Source of the DNA: Geodermatophilaceae bacterium URHB0062
GTDB taxonomy: Bacteria; Actinomycetota; Actinomycetes; Mycobacteriales; Geodermatophilaceae
Assembly: GCA_000620185.1 (NCBI GenBank)
Contig: JHVO01000011.1
Coordinates: 62,001-126,000 of the forward strand
Direction of reading: 5' to 3'
DNA length: 64,000 nt
Shown piece by piece: positions 34,788-45,494 of this stretch. The notes below the pieces were generated by a model, which saw only the letters and a program-made list of their open reading frames with translations, ran no database searches and was not told where the DNA came from. Every line of letters starts with the position of its first letter. Within the stretch, counting starts at the first letter, position 1. Both the position numbers and the translations under genes were made by a program.

Positions 34788-35789
34788 GTGGCGACCAGCC
34801 GTAAGCGGGTGGGCATCCGCGACGTCGCCGCGGCCGCCGGACTGTCGATCACGACGGTGTCGTGGGCGCTGAACGACAAGGGCGAGGTGGCCCCCGATAC
34901 CCGCGAGCGGGTGCGACGGATCGCCCGCGAGCTCGGCTACCAGCCGAACCAGGCGGCCCGCGCGCTCAGGACCGGGCGGACCCGCATCCTCGGCATCGCG
35001 GTGGCCCACCGTGAGTCCGCGCCCTGGGAGCAGACCTACCTGCCCTACTACCGCTCGGTGGTCGCCGGCGCCGCGATCGAGGCGGTCGAGCACGGGCACG
35101 CGATCGCGGCGATCCCGGTCAGTCCGACCCGGGGGCTCGAGGTGCAGGTGCCCTGCGACGGCCTGATCGTCGTCGACCCGGTCCGGAACGACCCGATCCT
35201 GGCCGGCTGCCGCAGCCGCGGCATCCCGGTCGTCACGGACGGACGGCCGCTGGACGAGGGGTACGACGACGTGCCGGTGGTCACCAACGACATCGCGGCC
35301 GGCATGGGAGCGGTCCTCGAGCACCTACGGACGGCGGGCACCGCACATCCCGCCCTGCTGAGCGGGGCCGAGGCGGACGCCTACACGCTCGACACCGAGC
35401 GGCTCTTCCGCAACTGGTGCCGTCGCCACGACCTGCCGGGCACGGTCCGCCGGGTTCGCGCGGGGGAGTCGCCGGTCGCCGCCGCCGAGGCCCTGCTCGA
35501 CCGGGGGGTCGACGCGGTGCATGCGCTCAACGAGACGTACGGCAACGCCCTGCTGCTGGCGGCGGCCTCGCGCGGTCAGGAGGTCCCCGGCCGGCTGCGG
35601 ATCACGATGATGGGCGAGCGCGATCCGTTCGCCCCCGACAACGGGGCCGCCTACCTGAGCCTCGACCCCGCGGCGATCGGCGCCGCCTGCGTCCGGGCGC
35701 TCGTCGCCCATCTCGACGGCGCCCCCGCCGAGAACGTGACCGTGCCCTGCACGTTCATCCCTCCCGGTCGCGCGCGTCCCGCCGGCTGA
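34788..35789 (+). CDS. LacI family transcriptional regulator
   Basis: 333 aa. N-terminal LacI HTH VGIRDVAAAAGLSITTVSWA with hinge NQAARALRTGRTRILG, then a periplasmic-binding-like effector domain. LacI regulators normally sense sugars or nucleosides, so pairing with an amino-acid-type transporter is less usual. The GTG at 34788 has GGGGAGA upstream. The 3' end overlaps the next gene on the other strand by 35 bases. Confidence 0.9.
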   Translation: MATSRKRVGIRDVAAAAGLSITTVSWALNDKGEVAPDTRERVRRIARELGYQPNQAARALRTGRTRILGIAVAHRESAPWEQTYLPYYRSVVAGAAIEAVEHGHAIAAIPVSPTRGLEVQVPCDGLIVVDPVRNDPILAGCRSRGIPVVTDGRPLDEGYDDVPVVTNDIAAGMGAVLEHLRTAGTAHPALLSGAEADAYTLDTERLFRNWCRRHDLPGTVRRVRAGESPVAAAEALLDRGVDAVHALNETYGNALLLAAASRGQEVPGRLRITMMGERDPFAPDNGAAYLSLDPAAIGAACVRALVAHLDGAPAENVTVPCTFIPPGRARPAG

Positions 35790-36125
35790 CGACGGACCCG
35801 AGAGCCGCGTACACCAGGGCCAGGCCGCCGCTGATCCGGGCGGCGCGGCCGTAGCGCGCCGAGCCGGCGAACGGCGCCATGGTCGCCGCGTGGACCAGGT
35901 CGACGGCCGCGGCGACGCGCACCACCGGCCGTTCGGGGAAGGCCAGCACGGCCGCGTGCTGCGCGACCATGCGGGCCCCGAGCACCCGGACCAGCCAGAT
36001 CCGCGACTCAGGGAACTCGGGGCAGAGCGTCGCGACGGCCCGCCGCGGGCGGATCAGGAGGGCGAGCCCCGCTGCGGCGGACGCCATGGACAGCAGCCTC
36101 GCCAGCGTCTGCTCGATCGACAGGG

Positions 36126-36129
<4 letters not shown>
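35755..36129 (-). CDS. hypothetical membrane protein coupled to copA, 124 aa
   Basis: Three to four hydrophobic segments (LLSMASAAAGLALLI, VRVLGARMVAQHAAVLAF, ISGGLALVYAALGSVV). Not recognised. Its GTG at 36129 overlaps the copA stop (GTGA), which supports it as a real gene of the copper operon, although no Cys/Met metal motif is visible. Convergent overlap with the LacI-type gene. Confidence 0.6.
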
Positions 36130-38531
<2,402 letters not shown>

Positions 38532-38547
38532 CGGTTCGCCGGCCGGC

Positions 38548-38757
38548 TCATCGGCCGGCCACCTCGTAGCCGGCCTCCTCGACGGCGGCGCGGACGGCGT
38601 TCTCGTCGACGGGTACCTCGCTGCGGACGGTGAGACCGCCACTGGCCAGGTCGACGTCGACGGCGGTCACGCCCGGAACCTGCGACACCTCCTCGGTGAC
38701 GGCGCCGACGCAGTGGCCGCAGGTCATGCCGACGACGGTGTAGGTGGCGGTGCTCAT
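38548..38757 (-). CDS. copZ: copper chaperone, HMA domain
   Basis: 69 aa, a single heavy-metal-associated domain: TYTVVGMTCGHCVGAVTEEV with Cu ligands Cys 13 and Cys 16. Delivers Cu(I) to CopA. Lies between csoR and copA, same strand, gaps of 33 and 16 bases, so csoR-copZ-copA is one operon. Confidence 0.93.
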   Translation of the reverse strand: MSTATYTVVGMTCGHCVGAVTEEVSQVPGVTAVDVDLASGGLTVRSEVPVDENAVRAAVEEAGYEVAGR

Positions 38758-38790
38758 GAGGGTCCTCTCAGGATTTGGTGGGTGGGGGAC

Positions 38791-39108
38791 TCAGGAACGC
38801 ACGAGGCGGGCGATGGCCTCGGAGGCCTCGCGGACCTTCTCCTCGGCCTCCCGGCCGCCGGCGCGCGCGGCCTCGACGACGCAGTGGCTGAGATGCTCCT
38901 CGAGCAGGCCGAGGGAGACCGCCTGCAGGGCCTTCGTCATCGCCGAGACCTGGGTGAGGATGTCGATGCAGTACTTCTCGTCCTCGACCATGCGCTGCAG
39001 ACCGCGGGCCTGGCCCTCGATGCGACGGAGCCGCTTGAGGTACTCGTCCTTGCGGTTGATGTAGCCGTAGTGGTGCTCGTGCCCGGCGCCGTCCGCGACG
39101 GTCTCCAT
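38791..39108 (-). CDS. csoR: copper-sensing transcriptional repressor CsoR
   Basis: 105 aa, all-helical CsoR/RcnR family. RLRRIEGQARGLQRMVEDEKYCIDIL holds the first Cys; HLSHCVV provides the His and second Cys, completing the Cys-His-Cys copper site. N-terminal HEHHYGY is His-rich. Cu(I) binding releases it from its operator, probably at 39157-39175. First gene of the copper operon. Confidence 0.95.
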   Translation of the reverse strand: METVADGAGHEHHYGYINRKDEYLKRLRRIEGQARGLQRMVEDEKYCIDILTQVSAMTKALQAVSLGLLEEHLSHCVVEAARAGGREAEEKVREASEAIARLVRS

Positions 39109-39156
39109 GTCGTTCCCCTCCCGCGCGAGGAGCTCTCCATCGCGCCAAGAGGAACC

Positions 39157-39175
39157 ATACCCCCCTAGGGTTTAC
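39157..39175. promoter_or_regulatory. CsoR-type operator
   Basis: ATACCCCCCTAGGGTTTAC, a C-tract/G-tract pseudo-palindrome with AT-rich edges as in actinobacterial CsoR sites (ATACCCC...GGGGTAT). It is 49 bases upstream of csoR and overlaps the stop codon of the MerR-type gene. Confidence 0.7.
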
Positions 39176-39564
39176 TCGCCCAGCGGTGGGCGGGGCGATC
39201 TCGGCGGCTCGGTGCGCCCGGGCGTGAGCCGGGCGACGTCCGCGCGGAGGGCCTCGGCGGCCGAGCGCAGTGAGTCGGCGTCGGCGCGGGCCGTCGCGAG
39301 CTGGTCCTCCAGGCCGACGATGGTGCCGGCCGAGGTGAGGGAGTGACCGTCGTCGAGCAGTGTGCGCACGCGGGCGGCGAGGGCGAGCTGGTGGCGGGAA
39401 TAGCGACGGTGACCGCCCGCGGAGCGGAAGGGCTGCAGGACGCCGGAGCCGTCGAGGCTGCGGAGGAAGGCGGCCTGGACGCCCAGCAGCTCGGCGGCCT
39501 GGCTCATCGTCAGCGCCGGGTAGTCGGGATCGTCCAGCCGGCTCGTCGGGTCGGGCGCGGTCAC
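39172..39564 (-). CDS. MerR family regulator, HspR-like, 130 aa
   Basis: A MerR helix-turn-helix (YPALTMSQAAELLGVQAAFLRS) with wing GGHRRYSRHQLA, then a coiled-coil (LEDQLATARADADSLRSAAEALRADVARL). No metal-binding cysteines, so like HspR it probably senses protein stress through a chaperone. It follows hsp20 on the same strand with a hairpin between. GGAGAGGAGGGG precedes the GTG at 39564. Confidence 0.82.
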   Translation of the reverse strand: MTAPDPTSRLDDPDYPALTMSQAAELLGVQAAFLRSLDGSGVLQPFRSAGGHRRYSRHQLALAARVRTLLDDGHSLTSAGTIVGLEDQLATARADADSLRSAAEALRADVARLTPGRTEPPRSPRPPLGE

Positions 39565-39598
39565 CGCCCCTCCTCTCCTGTCGCTGTCCGAAATGGCA

Positions 39599-39626
39599 GG
39601 GGCCGGGTCCCCGTGGACCCGGCCCC
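39599..39626 (-). terminator. 12-bp perfect hairpin after hsp20
   Basis: GGGGCCGGGTCC and its exact complement around CCGT, 18 bases beyond the hsp20 stop and 35 bases before the MerR-type start. Acts as a full or partial terminator separating the two genes' expression. Confidence 0.7.
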
Positions 39627-39643
39627 GTGCCGTCGCCGTCCGA

Positions 39644-40138
39644 TCAGCTCTCGACGGCCTTGCGGTCCTCCGAGGACTCGCCCTCGATGGTCCGAGCCTC
39701 GACGGACGCGGGTACGTCGGCCCGATTCACCGTGATCTTGCGGGCCTTGGCCTTCTCCGCGACCGGGATGCTCAGCGTCAGCACGCCGTCGTGGTAGCTG
39801 GCCTCCAGCCGATCGGTGTCCAGGCTGCGGCCGAGCACCAGCTGGCGGGTGTAGCTGCCGAAGGGCCGCTCGGCGATGGTCCACTCGGCGTTCTCCACCT
39901 GCGGCACCGAGCGCTCGGCGCTGACGGTGAGCGTGTTGCCCTCGATCGACAGGTCGATGGAGCCCGGGTCGACGCCGGGCAGGTCGAAGTGGGCCACGAA
40001 GTTGTCGCCGACCCGGTAGGCGTCCATCGGCATGCCCGACAGTGCGCGGGCGGTCATGTTGCCGGACCGACCGGTGAGCTGGTCCAGTGCGCGGAGCGCG
40101 GCGGACGTCGAGGCGAACGGGTCATAGGCGGTCAGCAT
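39644..40138 (-). CDS. Hsp20/alpha-crystallin small heat shock protein
   Basis: 164 aa. Alpha-crystallin domain about 40-140, ending in the signature GVLTLSIPVAEKAKARKI; DLPGVDPGSIDLSIEGNTLTV is the first strand pair. An N-terminal arm MLTAYDPFAS. ATP-independent holdase. The 140 bases upstream include the GAGGT palindrome at 40180-40192, a possible site for the adjacent MerR-type regulator. Confidence 0.93.
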   Translation of the reverse strand: MLTAYDPFASTSAALRALDQLTGRSGNMTARALSGMPMDAYRVGDNFVAHFDLPGVDPGSIDLSIEGNTLTVSAERSVPQVENAEWTIAERPFGSYTRQLVLGRSLDTDRLEASYHDGVLTLSIPVAEKAKARKITVNRADVPASVEARTIEGESSEDRKAVES

Positions 40139-40179
40139 GGCGGTGCAACCTCCTGAGATATCTGTGCTGTTCGCTGCCC

Positions 40180-40192
40180 GAGGTAGAACCTC
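40180..40192. promoter_or_regulatory. possible stress-regulator palindrome upstream of hsp20
   Basis: GAGGT-AGA-ACCTC, perfect 5-bp arms, 42 bases upstream of the hsp20 start. Related ACCTC words recur at 40211-40215 and 40234-40238, and the block is AT-richer than its surroundings. MerR/HspR binding is inference. Confidence 0.45.
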
Positions 40193-40278
40193 TAGTGGCG
40201 ATCAGAGATTACCTCCACCACCCGCCGGGGCAAACCTCTCGTCGGAGGAAAATTTTGTGCGGTGGTTGACCGGCGTTC

Positions 40279-41181
40279 CTACCGCTCGCCGAGGTCGGCG
40301 GGCGCGGGGAAGTCGACGCCCGTGAGCTCCGCCGACGCCTCCCACAGCCGGCGCGCCAGCTCCGGGTCACTGGCCGACGGGGTGCGGCCCACCAGCGTGG
40401 GGGCGCCCCGCATCTCGTTCCAGCCGCTCGGCCCGAAGTAGCTGCCCCCGGGGAGATCCAGGGTGGCGGCGGCCAGGCTCGGCAGGGCGCCCTGCTCGCC
40501 GGACTGCGCGAGCAGCGCGTTGCCCAGCTTCATGGCGCGGTCGGTGACCCAGCTCTGCGAGCGGCCCTGCAGGTTGGTGGCGGCCCACCCGGGATGGGCC
40601 GCCAGCGCGCGCACCCGCGATCCGCCCTCGGTGAGGCGCCGCTGCAGCTCCAGGGTGAAGAGCAGATTGGCCAGCTTCGACTGCCCGTAGGCGCCGGTGG
40701 CCGAATAGGGCCGTCGCTGCCAGTTGAGGTCGGCCAGGTCGACGTGCCCGGCGCGGTGCATCGTCGAGGCAACCGTGACCACCCGGTCGGTCACGTGCGG
40801 CAGCAGGAGATTGGTCAGCGCGAAGTGGCCGAGGTGGTTGGTGCCGAACTGCAGCTCGAAGCCGTCGACGGTCAGCCCGGCGGGCACCATCATGATCCCG
40901 GCGTTGTTCACCAGGACGTCGAGGTCGCCGGTCCACTCGGTGGCGAAGTCGCGGACCGAGGCGAGGTCGGCCAGGTCGAGCCGGCGCACCTCGACCTCGC
41001 CGTCCACCGTGGCCGCGGCCTGCTCACCGCGGGGCACGTCGCGGACCGCCATCACCACCCGGGCACCGGCGCGGGCCAGTTCGCGGGTCGTCGCGAGGCC
41101 GAGGCCGCTGTTCGCCCCCGTCACCACGACGGTGCGACCGGCCTGGGAGGGGATGTCTGCGGCGCTCCAACGAGAGGTCAT
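40279..41181 (-). CDS. short-chain dehydrogenase, retinol-dehydrogenase-like
   Basis: 300 aa. TGANSGLG cofactor loop (about 20-27), NNAGIMM (about 92), catalytic YGQSK (about 165), and the QFGTNHLGHFALT stretch typical of the WW-domain oxidoreductase/retinol dehydrogenase group. Start chosen at the ATG at 41181, since the extra 25 upstream residues are not family-like. Monocistronic; substrate unknown. Confidence 0.9.
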   Translation of the reverse strand: MTSRWSAADIPSQAGRTVVVTGANSGLGLATTRELARAGARVVMAVRDVPRGEQAAATVDGEVEVRRLDLADLASVRDFATEWTGDLDVLVNNAGIMMVPAGLTVDGFELQFGTNHLGHFALTNLLLPHVTDRVVTVASTMHRAGHVDLADLNWQRRPYSATGAYGQSKLANLLFTLELQRRLTEGGSRVRALAAHPGWAATNLQGRSQSWVTDRAMKLGNALLAQSGEQGALPSLAAATLDLPGGSYFGPSGWNEMRGAPTLVGRTPSASDPELARRLWEASAELTGVDFPAPADLGER

Positions 41182-41267
41182 GCCGCCGAATGTAGGCAGC
41201 TTCCCTGACGACGTGGCTCCAGCGGGTCGGCGTCCTCCGGCGCGGGCGCGGCTCATAGCCTGACCGG

Positions 41268-42539
41268 GTGCCGCCCAGCCACGACCACTCCCACGGCCCG
41301 GACCCCGACGCGTCGCCCCCCACCGTCGAGCAGGTCGGCCGCCGGCGACGGGCCGTGTGGCTCATGCTGCTGCTCCTCGTGCCGATCGGCCTCGCAACGG
41401 TGCTCGGCCTCTTCCTCCTCTGGCCCGACGGCGAGCAGACCCAGGCGGAGCAGGTCGCCCAGACCTACCTGCCCCCGGGCACGACCTACGCCGACGCGCG
41501 CGTGGTGTCGGTCGAGCCCTTCGAGTGCGGCACCGACCCGGCGTACCCGGCCACCTGCGCCAGCGCGGTCGTCGAGGTGCTCGAGGGAGAGGGGAAGGGG
41601 GACTTCCAGCAGATCGACATCCCGGCCGACGTCTACGCGTCCGGCGTCGCCAAGGGTGAGACGGTGGTGCTCAGCCGCGACGGCGGGGTGGAGAGCGGCG
41701 GCACCTTCCAGTTCTACGACTACGAACGCAGCGCGCCGATCGTCGTCCTGGCGATCCTCTTCGCCGTCGTCGTCGGCCTCGTGGCGCGGCTGCGTGGGCT
41801 CGCCTCGCTGCTCGGCCTGGTCTTCGCGTTCGTCGTCCTGCTGTGGTTCGTGATCCCCGGGCTGCTGTCCGAGCACTCCCCGGTGCTGGTCAGCCTCGTC
41901 GGGTCGGCGGCGATCATGTTCGTCGTCCTGTACCTGGCGCACGGCTTCTCCGCCCGGACGACGACGGCCCTGGTCGGCACACTGTTCGGCCTCGGACTGG
42001 TGGCGGTCCTCGGGACGGTCTCGGTGTCGGCTGCCCGGCTGACCGGCCTGACCAGCGAGGAGACGACGACCCTCAACGGTTACGACCCCACGCTGAACTT
42101 CTCGGGCCTCGTCCTGGCCGGGATCGTGGTGGCCGGGCTCGGCATCCTCAACGACGTGACGATCACCCAGGCGTCGGCGATCTGGCAGCTGCGCGAGGTG
42201 TCCCCGGACATCGGCTGGCGGGAGCTGTACCGGCGCGGGATGGCGGTTGGCCGCGACCACATCGCCTCGACCGTCTACACGATCGTCTTCGCCTACGCGG
42301 GGGCCGCGCTGCCGTTGCTGCTGCTCTTCGAGCTCTACTCGATGCCGTTCTGGACCGTGCTCACCAGCTCGGCGGTGGCCGAGGAGGTCATCCGGACGGC
42401 GGCGGGCGCGATCGCGCTGGTCCTCGCCGTGCCGGTGACGACGGCGGTCGGCGCGTTCTTCGCGACGCTGGCCGACACCCAGGTGGGTGCGGTCACCGAC
42501 CGGCAGCTGAGCTCCGTCCGTGCGAGGTTCGCCCGATGA
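41268..42539 (+). CDS. YibE/F family multi-helix membrane protein
   Basis: 423 aa. N-terminal helix (VWLMLLLLVPIGLATVLGLF), an extracytoplasmic OB-like domain (about 55-150), then about seven helices with the family motifs ARLRGLASLLGLVFAF and GILNDVTITQASAIWQLR. Function of YibE/F is unknown; transport is suspected. Overlaps the methyltransferase start by 4 bases (ATGA). Confidence 0.9.
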   Translation: MPPSHDHSHGPDPDASPPTVEQVGRRRRAVWLMLLLLVPIGLATVLGLFLLWPDGEQTQAEQVAQTYLPPGTTYADARVVSVEPFECGTDPAYPATCASAVVEVLEGEGKGDFQQIDIPADVYASGVAKGETVVLSRDGGVESGGTFQFYDYERSAPIVVLAILFAVVVGLVARLRGLASLLGLVFAFVVLLWFVIPGLLSEHSPVLVSLVGSAAIMFVVLYLAHGFSARTTTALVGTLFGLGLVAVLGTVSVSAARLTGLTSEETTTLNGYDPTLNFSGLVLAGIVVAGLGILNDVTITQASAIWQLREVSPDIGWRELYRRGMAVGRDHIASTVYTIVFAYAGAALPLLLLFELYSMPFWTVLTSSAVAEEVIRTAAGAIALVLAVPVTTAVGAFFATLADTQVGAVTDRQLSSVRARFAR

Positions 42540-43156
42540 CCACCGAGCTGCTGACCGCCGCCCAGGCCGCGCCCGGCTTCATGCCCGACGACGAGGGGCG
42601 GGCGCTGTACGAGGCGGCCCGGACGGTCGCCGTGCCCGGACCGCTGCTCGAGGTGGGCAGCTGGATGGGCAAGTCGGCGCTGTACCTGGCCGCCGCGGCC
42701 CGCGAGACCGGCCGGCAGGTGGTGACCGTCGACCACCACCGCGGGTCCGAGGAGCACCAACCCGGCTGGGAGTACCACGACCCGTCGCTGGTCGATCCGC
42801 GCGTGGGCCGCATCGACACCCTGCCGCACTTCCGCCGGACGGTCGCCGAGGCCGGCGCCGAGGACGTCGTGATCGCCGTCGTGACCCGCTCCGAGGTGCT
42901 GGCCCCGCTGTGGTCGACGCCGGTGGCGCTGCTGTTCCTCGACGGCAGCCACACCGAGGAGTCCGCGCGCCGCGACCAGGACGCCTGGGTGGCCAAGCTG
43001 GCCGTCGGTGGCACCCTCGCGATCCACGACGTCTTCCCGGACCCGGCCGACGGCGGCCAGGCGCCGTTCGGCGTCTACACCCGGGTCCTGGCGTCGGGCG
43101 AGTTCGAGGAGCTCCCTGGCACCGGCTCCCTGCGGCTGTTGCGGAGGCTGCGGTGA
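42536..43156 (+). CDS. class I SAM-dependent methyltransferase-like protein
   Basis: 206 aa. PGPLLEVGSWMGKSALYLAA is the SAM loop with Gly-x-Trp-x-Gly, and LLFLDGSHTEESARRDQDAW the family motif with the DGSH acidic residue. Resembles Methyltransf_24 proteins found beside glycosyltransferase genes. Coupled on both sides (ATGA, GTGA), so it is made with the YibE/F and DksA-like proteins. Confidence 0.82.
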   Translation: MTTELLTAAQAAPGFMPDDEGRALYEAARTVAVPGPLLEVGSWMGKSALYLAAAARETGRQVVTVDHHRGSEEHQPGWEYHDPSLVDPRVGRIDTLPHFRRTVAEAGAEDVVIAVVTRSEVLAPLWSTPVALLFLDGSHTEESARRDQDAWVAKLAVGGTLAIHDVFPDPADGGQAPFGVYTRVLASGEFEELPGTGSLRLLRRLR

Positions 43157-43479
43157 GCGACCCGCTGGGGGAGGAGCGCGCGGCGGCGCTGGCCCAGATC
43201 GCGGCGCTCACGCGCGAGTTCGACGAGGTCGTCGCCGCGTCCCAGGCGTCCAACGCCGACGACGAGCACGACCCGGAGGGCGCGACCATCGCCTTCGAGC
43301 GCCAGCAGATCGCCGCCCTGCTCGAGCAGGCCCGCCGCCGCCTGACCGACGTGGAGGCCGCCATCCGGTCGGTCGAGGCCGGCATCTACGGCATCTGCGA
43401 GACCTGCGGCCGGCCGATCGCGCCGGAGCGGCTGGCCGCGCGCCCGGCGACGCGGACCTGTATCAACTGCGCGGTCTGA
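43153..43479 (+). CDS. TraR/DksA-type zinc-finger protein
   Basis: 108 aa. N-terminal coiled-coil (about 1-75) then a C4 finger YGICETCGRPIAPERL...RTCINC at the end. The layout matches DksA/TraR proteins, which bind RNA polymerase's secondary channel. The coiled-coil tip DEHDPEGATI lacks the DxxDxA motif of true DksA, so activity is uncertain. The GTG overlaps the methyltransferase stop. Confidence 0.87.
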   Translation: MSDPLGEERAAALAQIAALTREFDEVVAASQASNADDEHDPEGATIAFERQQIAALLEQARRRLTDVEAAIRSVEAGIYGICETCGRPIAPERLAARPATRTCINCAV

Positions 43480-43488
43480 TCCCGAGAT

Positions 43489-44352
43489 CTAGGCCGCGCT
43501 CTCCGCCAGGACGCGCAGCTGTTCGCGGACGGCGGGCGGCACCGGACGGCGCCGGCGGAGGGCGGCGGGCACGTCGGGCAGCGCGCGCAGGAGCCCGCGG
43601 CGCTCGGGCGCGCCGGTGCGCACCGCCTCCACGATCACCCGGCCGACCTCCGCGAGCGGGCGGCGCATCAGCGCGGTGAGGAAGCGGCTGCGCCAGATCG
43701 CGGTCCGCCGCTGCTCGGGCGCGTGCCGCCGGGTCGACGGGTGGTGGTGCACCGTCACCGAGTCGACGTAGGCCATGCCCCGGCCGGCGGCGGCCAGGTC
43801 GAGCGACAAGCGCTCCTCCTCGCCCGGGAAACGGACGACGGGGTCGAAGCCGCCGGCGGCCAGGAACGCCTCAGTGCGCACCATCGCGCCGCATGCGACG
43901 AAGCCCAGCAGTGCGGGACCGGGGAGGTCGGAGCCGCTCAGCGGGCTGCGCGCCATCTCGGCGCAGACCGGGTCGAGCCGCTCCTCCGGACCCACGAGGA
44001 TGCGGGCGTTGAGCACGGCCAGCCGCGGGTGCGCCCGCATGATCTCGGCCGCGCGGGCCAGGTCGCCCGGCGCCCACCACGAGTCGTCGTCGGCGAACGC
44101 CACGAACTCGGTGCCGGCATGCTCCACGCCGACGGTGCGGGCGTAGGAGCCGACGTTCCGCTCCATCAGCAGCACGGTGACCTCGGGCAGGGCGGCGCGC
44201 ACCGCCGCGACGGTGCCGTCGGTCGAGGCGTTGTCCACCAGGACGACGGGTGCCTCGTGCCGGGGCAGGGTGACGAGGAGGTCCTCGCGGCGGTCGCGGC
44301 TCATGACGACGACCGTGACGCCGGGAGCGGGGGAGACAGGGCCTGAGGTCAC
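43489..44352 (-). CDS. family 2 glycosyltransferase
   Basis: 287 aa, GT-A fold: VTVVVMSRDRREDL start, VLVDNASTDGT donor loop, FADDDSWW with the DxD-like metal site (about 95), and GGFDPVVRFPGEEERLSLDL. Start set at the GTG at 44352, which overlaps the upstream stop (GTGA). Transfers a sugar from a nucleotide donor; acceptor unknown. Last gene of a four-gene operon. Confidence 0.9.
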   Translation of the reverse strand: MTSGPVSPAPGVTVVVMSRDRREDLLVTLPRHEAPVVLVDNASTDGTVAAVRAALPEVTVLLMERNVGSYARTVGVEHAGTEFVAFADDDSWWAPGDLARAAEIMRAHPRLAVLNARILVGPEERLDPVCAEMARSPLSGSDLPGPALLGFVACGAMVRTEAFLAAGGFDPVVRFPGEEERLSLDLAAAGRGMAYVDSVTVHHHPSTRRHAPEQRRTAIWRSRFLTALMRRPLAEVGRVIVEAVRTGAPERRGLLRALPDVPAALRRRRPVPPAVREQLRVLAESAA

Positions 44353-45494
44353 GGTCGGACGGTGCCCGCCCGTCCGGCGAGCCAATCGGACGATTCCGCG
44401 CCCGGCAGCCCGGCGGGCGGCAGCGCGCCGGGATCGGTGAACAGACCGGCCGCGGCCGAGGCACCCGCGAGGGCGTCCGCCGCCAGGACGACGGCACCGG
44501 CGGTCCAGGTGGTCCGCTCGACCGGCCAGATGGCGTCGTCGGCGTAGACGAAGCCGGTGAAGTAGGCGCCCTCGTCATCGCGCAGGTGCTGCATCGCGGC
44601 CAACTGCTCGAGCGCGGCGTCCCGACGGCCGACGGCGGCCAGCGCCAGGACCAGTTCGCAGGTCTCGGCGCCGGTGACCCACGGATGGTCGGAGACGCAG
44701 CGAATGCCGAGACCGGGGACGACGAAGGTGTCCCAGGCGGCGTCGATGCGGTCGTGGGCGGCGGTTCCGCGCACCGCGCCGCCGAGCACGGGGTAGTACC
44801 AGTCCATCGAGTAGCGGGACCGGTCGGCGAAGGCCTCGGGGCGCTCGCGGAGCGCCTCGCCCAGGTCGGTGACGGCCAGGTCCCAGTCCGGCTGGTCCTC
44901 CCCGGCGAGCCCGGCCAGCGCGATGCCGCAGCGCAGCGCCTGGAAGAGGCTGGCGTTGCCGGTCAGCAGCGCGGTGTCGTCCGGCGTCCCGTCCGGCCGC
45001 AGCGCCCAGCTCACCGCGCCACCGGCCAGCTGCATGCGGACGACGAGGTCGAGCCCCCGGCGCACCGCCGGCCAGAGCTCGGTGACCAGTTCCTCGTCGC
45101 GCGTGGCCAGCCAGGTGTGCCACGCCCCGACCGCGAGGTAGCCGGCGTGGTTGCTCTCGGCGGCCGGCGAGGACTCGGCGCCCTCGCGGTACTCGGCGGC
45201 CCAGGAGCCGTCGTCCCGCTGGCGCGCGGCCAGCCAGCGGTAGGCCGCCGCCGCGCGGGCGTGCTCGCCGCCGACGTCGAGGGCCATGGCCGCCTCGACG
45301 GAGTCCCACGGGTCGAGCCGGCCGGAGCGGTCCCACGGCAGGGCGCCGTCCCGCTCCTGCTGGGCGGCGATCCACGCGACGGTGGCGCGGAGCTGGTCGC
45401 CGCTCAGGACGCCGGGCAGCTCGGGCAGCGCGGGAACGGCGCGGGCCCGGTCAGCGCGCGGCAGCGGTCTGCTCCCACGCCGAGGGGGTGCCAC
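44349..45494 (-). CDS. alpha/alpha-toroid protein (prenyltransferase/squalene-cyclase-like)
   Basis: 381 aa of regularly spaced helical repeats with Trp/Asp-rich turns (GALPWDRSGRLDPWDSVEAA, QRDDGSWAAEY, FTGFVYADDAIWPVERTTW). Such toroids occur in prenyltransferases, terpene cyclases and glycoside hydrolases; actinobacterial homologues in this gene order are usually called prenyltransferase without proof. The start overlaps the methyltransferase end by 44 bases; the exact start is uncertain. Confidence 0.7.
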   Translation of the reverse strand: MAPPRRGSRPLPRADRARAVPALPELPGVLSGDQLRATVAWIAAQQERDGALPWDRSGRLDPWDSVEAAMALDVGGEHARAAAAYRWLAARQRDDGSWAAEYREGAESSPAAESNHAGYLAVGAWHTWLATRDEELVTELWPAVRRGLDLVVRMQLAGGAVSWALRPDGTPDDTALLTGNASLFQALRCGIALAGLAGEDQPDWDLAVTDLGEALRERPEAFADRSRYSMDWYYPVLGGAVRGTAAHDRIDAAWDTFVVPGLGIRCVSDHPWVTGAETCELVLALAAVGRRDAALEQLAAMQHLRDDEGAYFTGFVYADDAIWPVERTTWTAGAVVLAADALAGASAAAGLFTDPGALPPAGLPGAESSDWLAGRAGTVRP

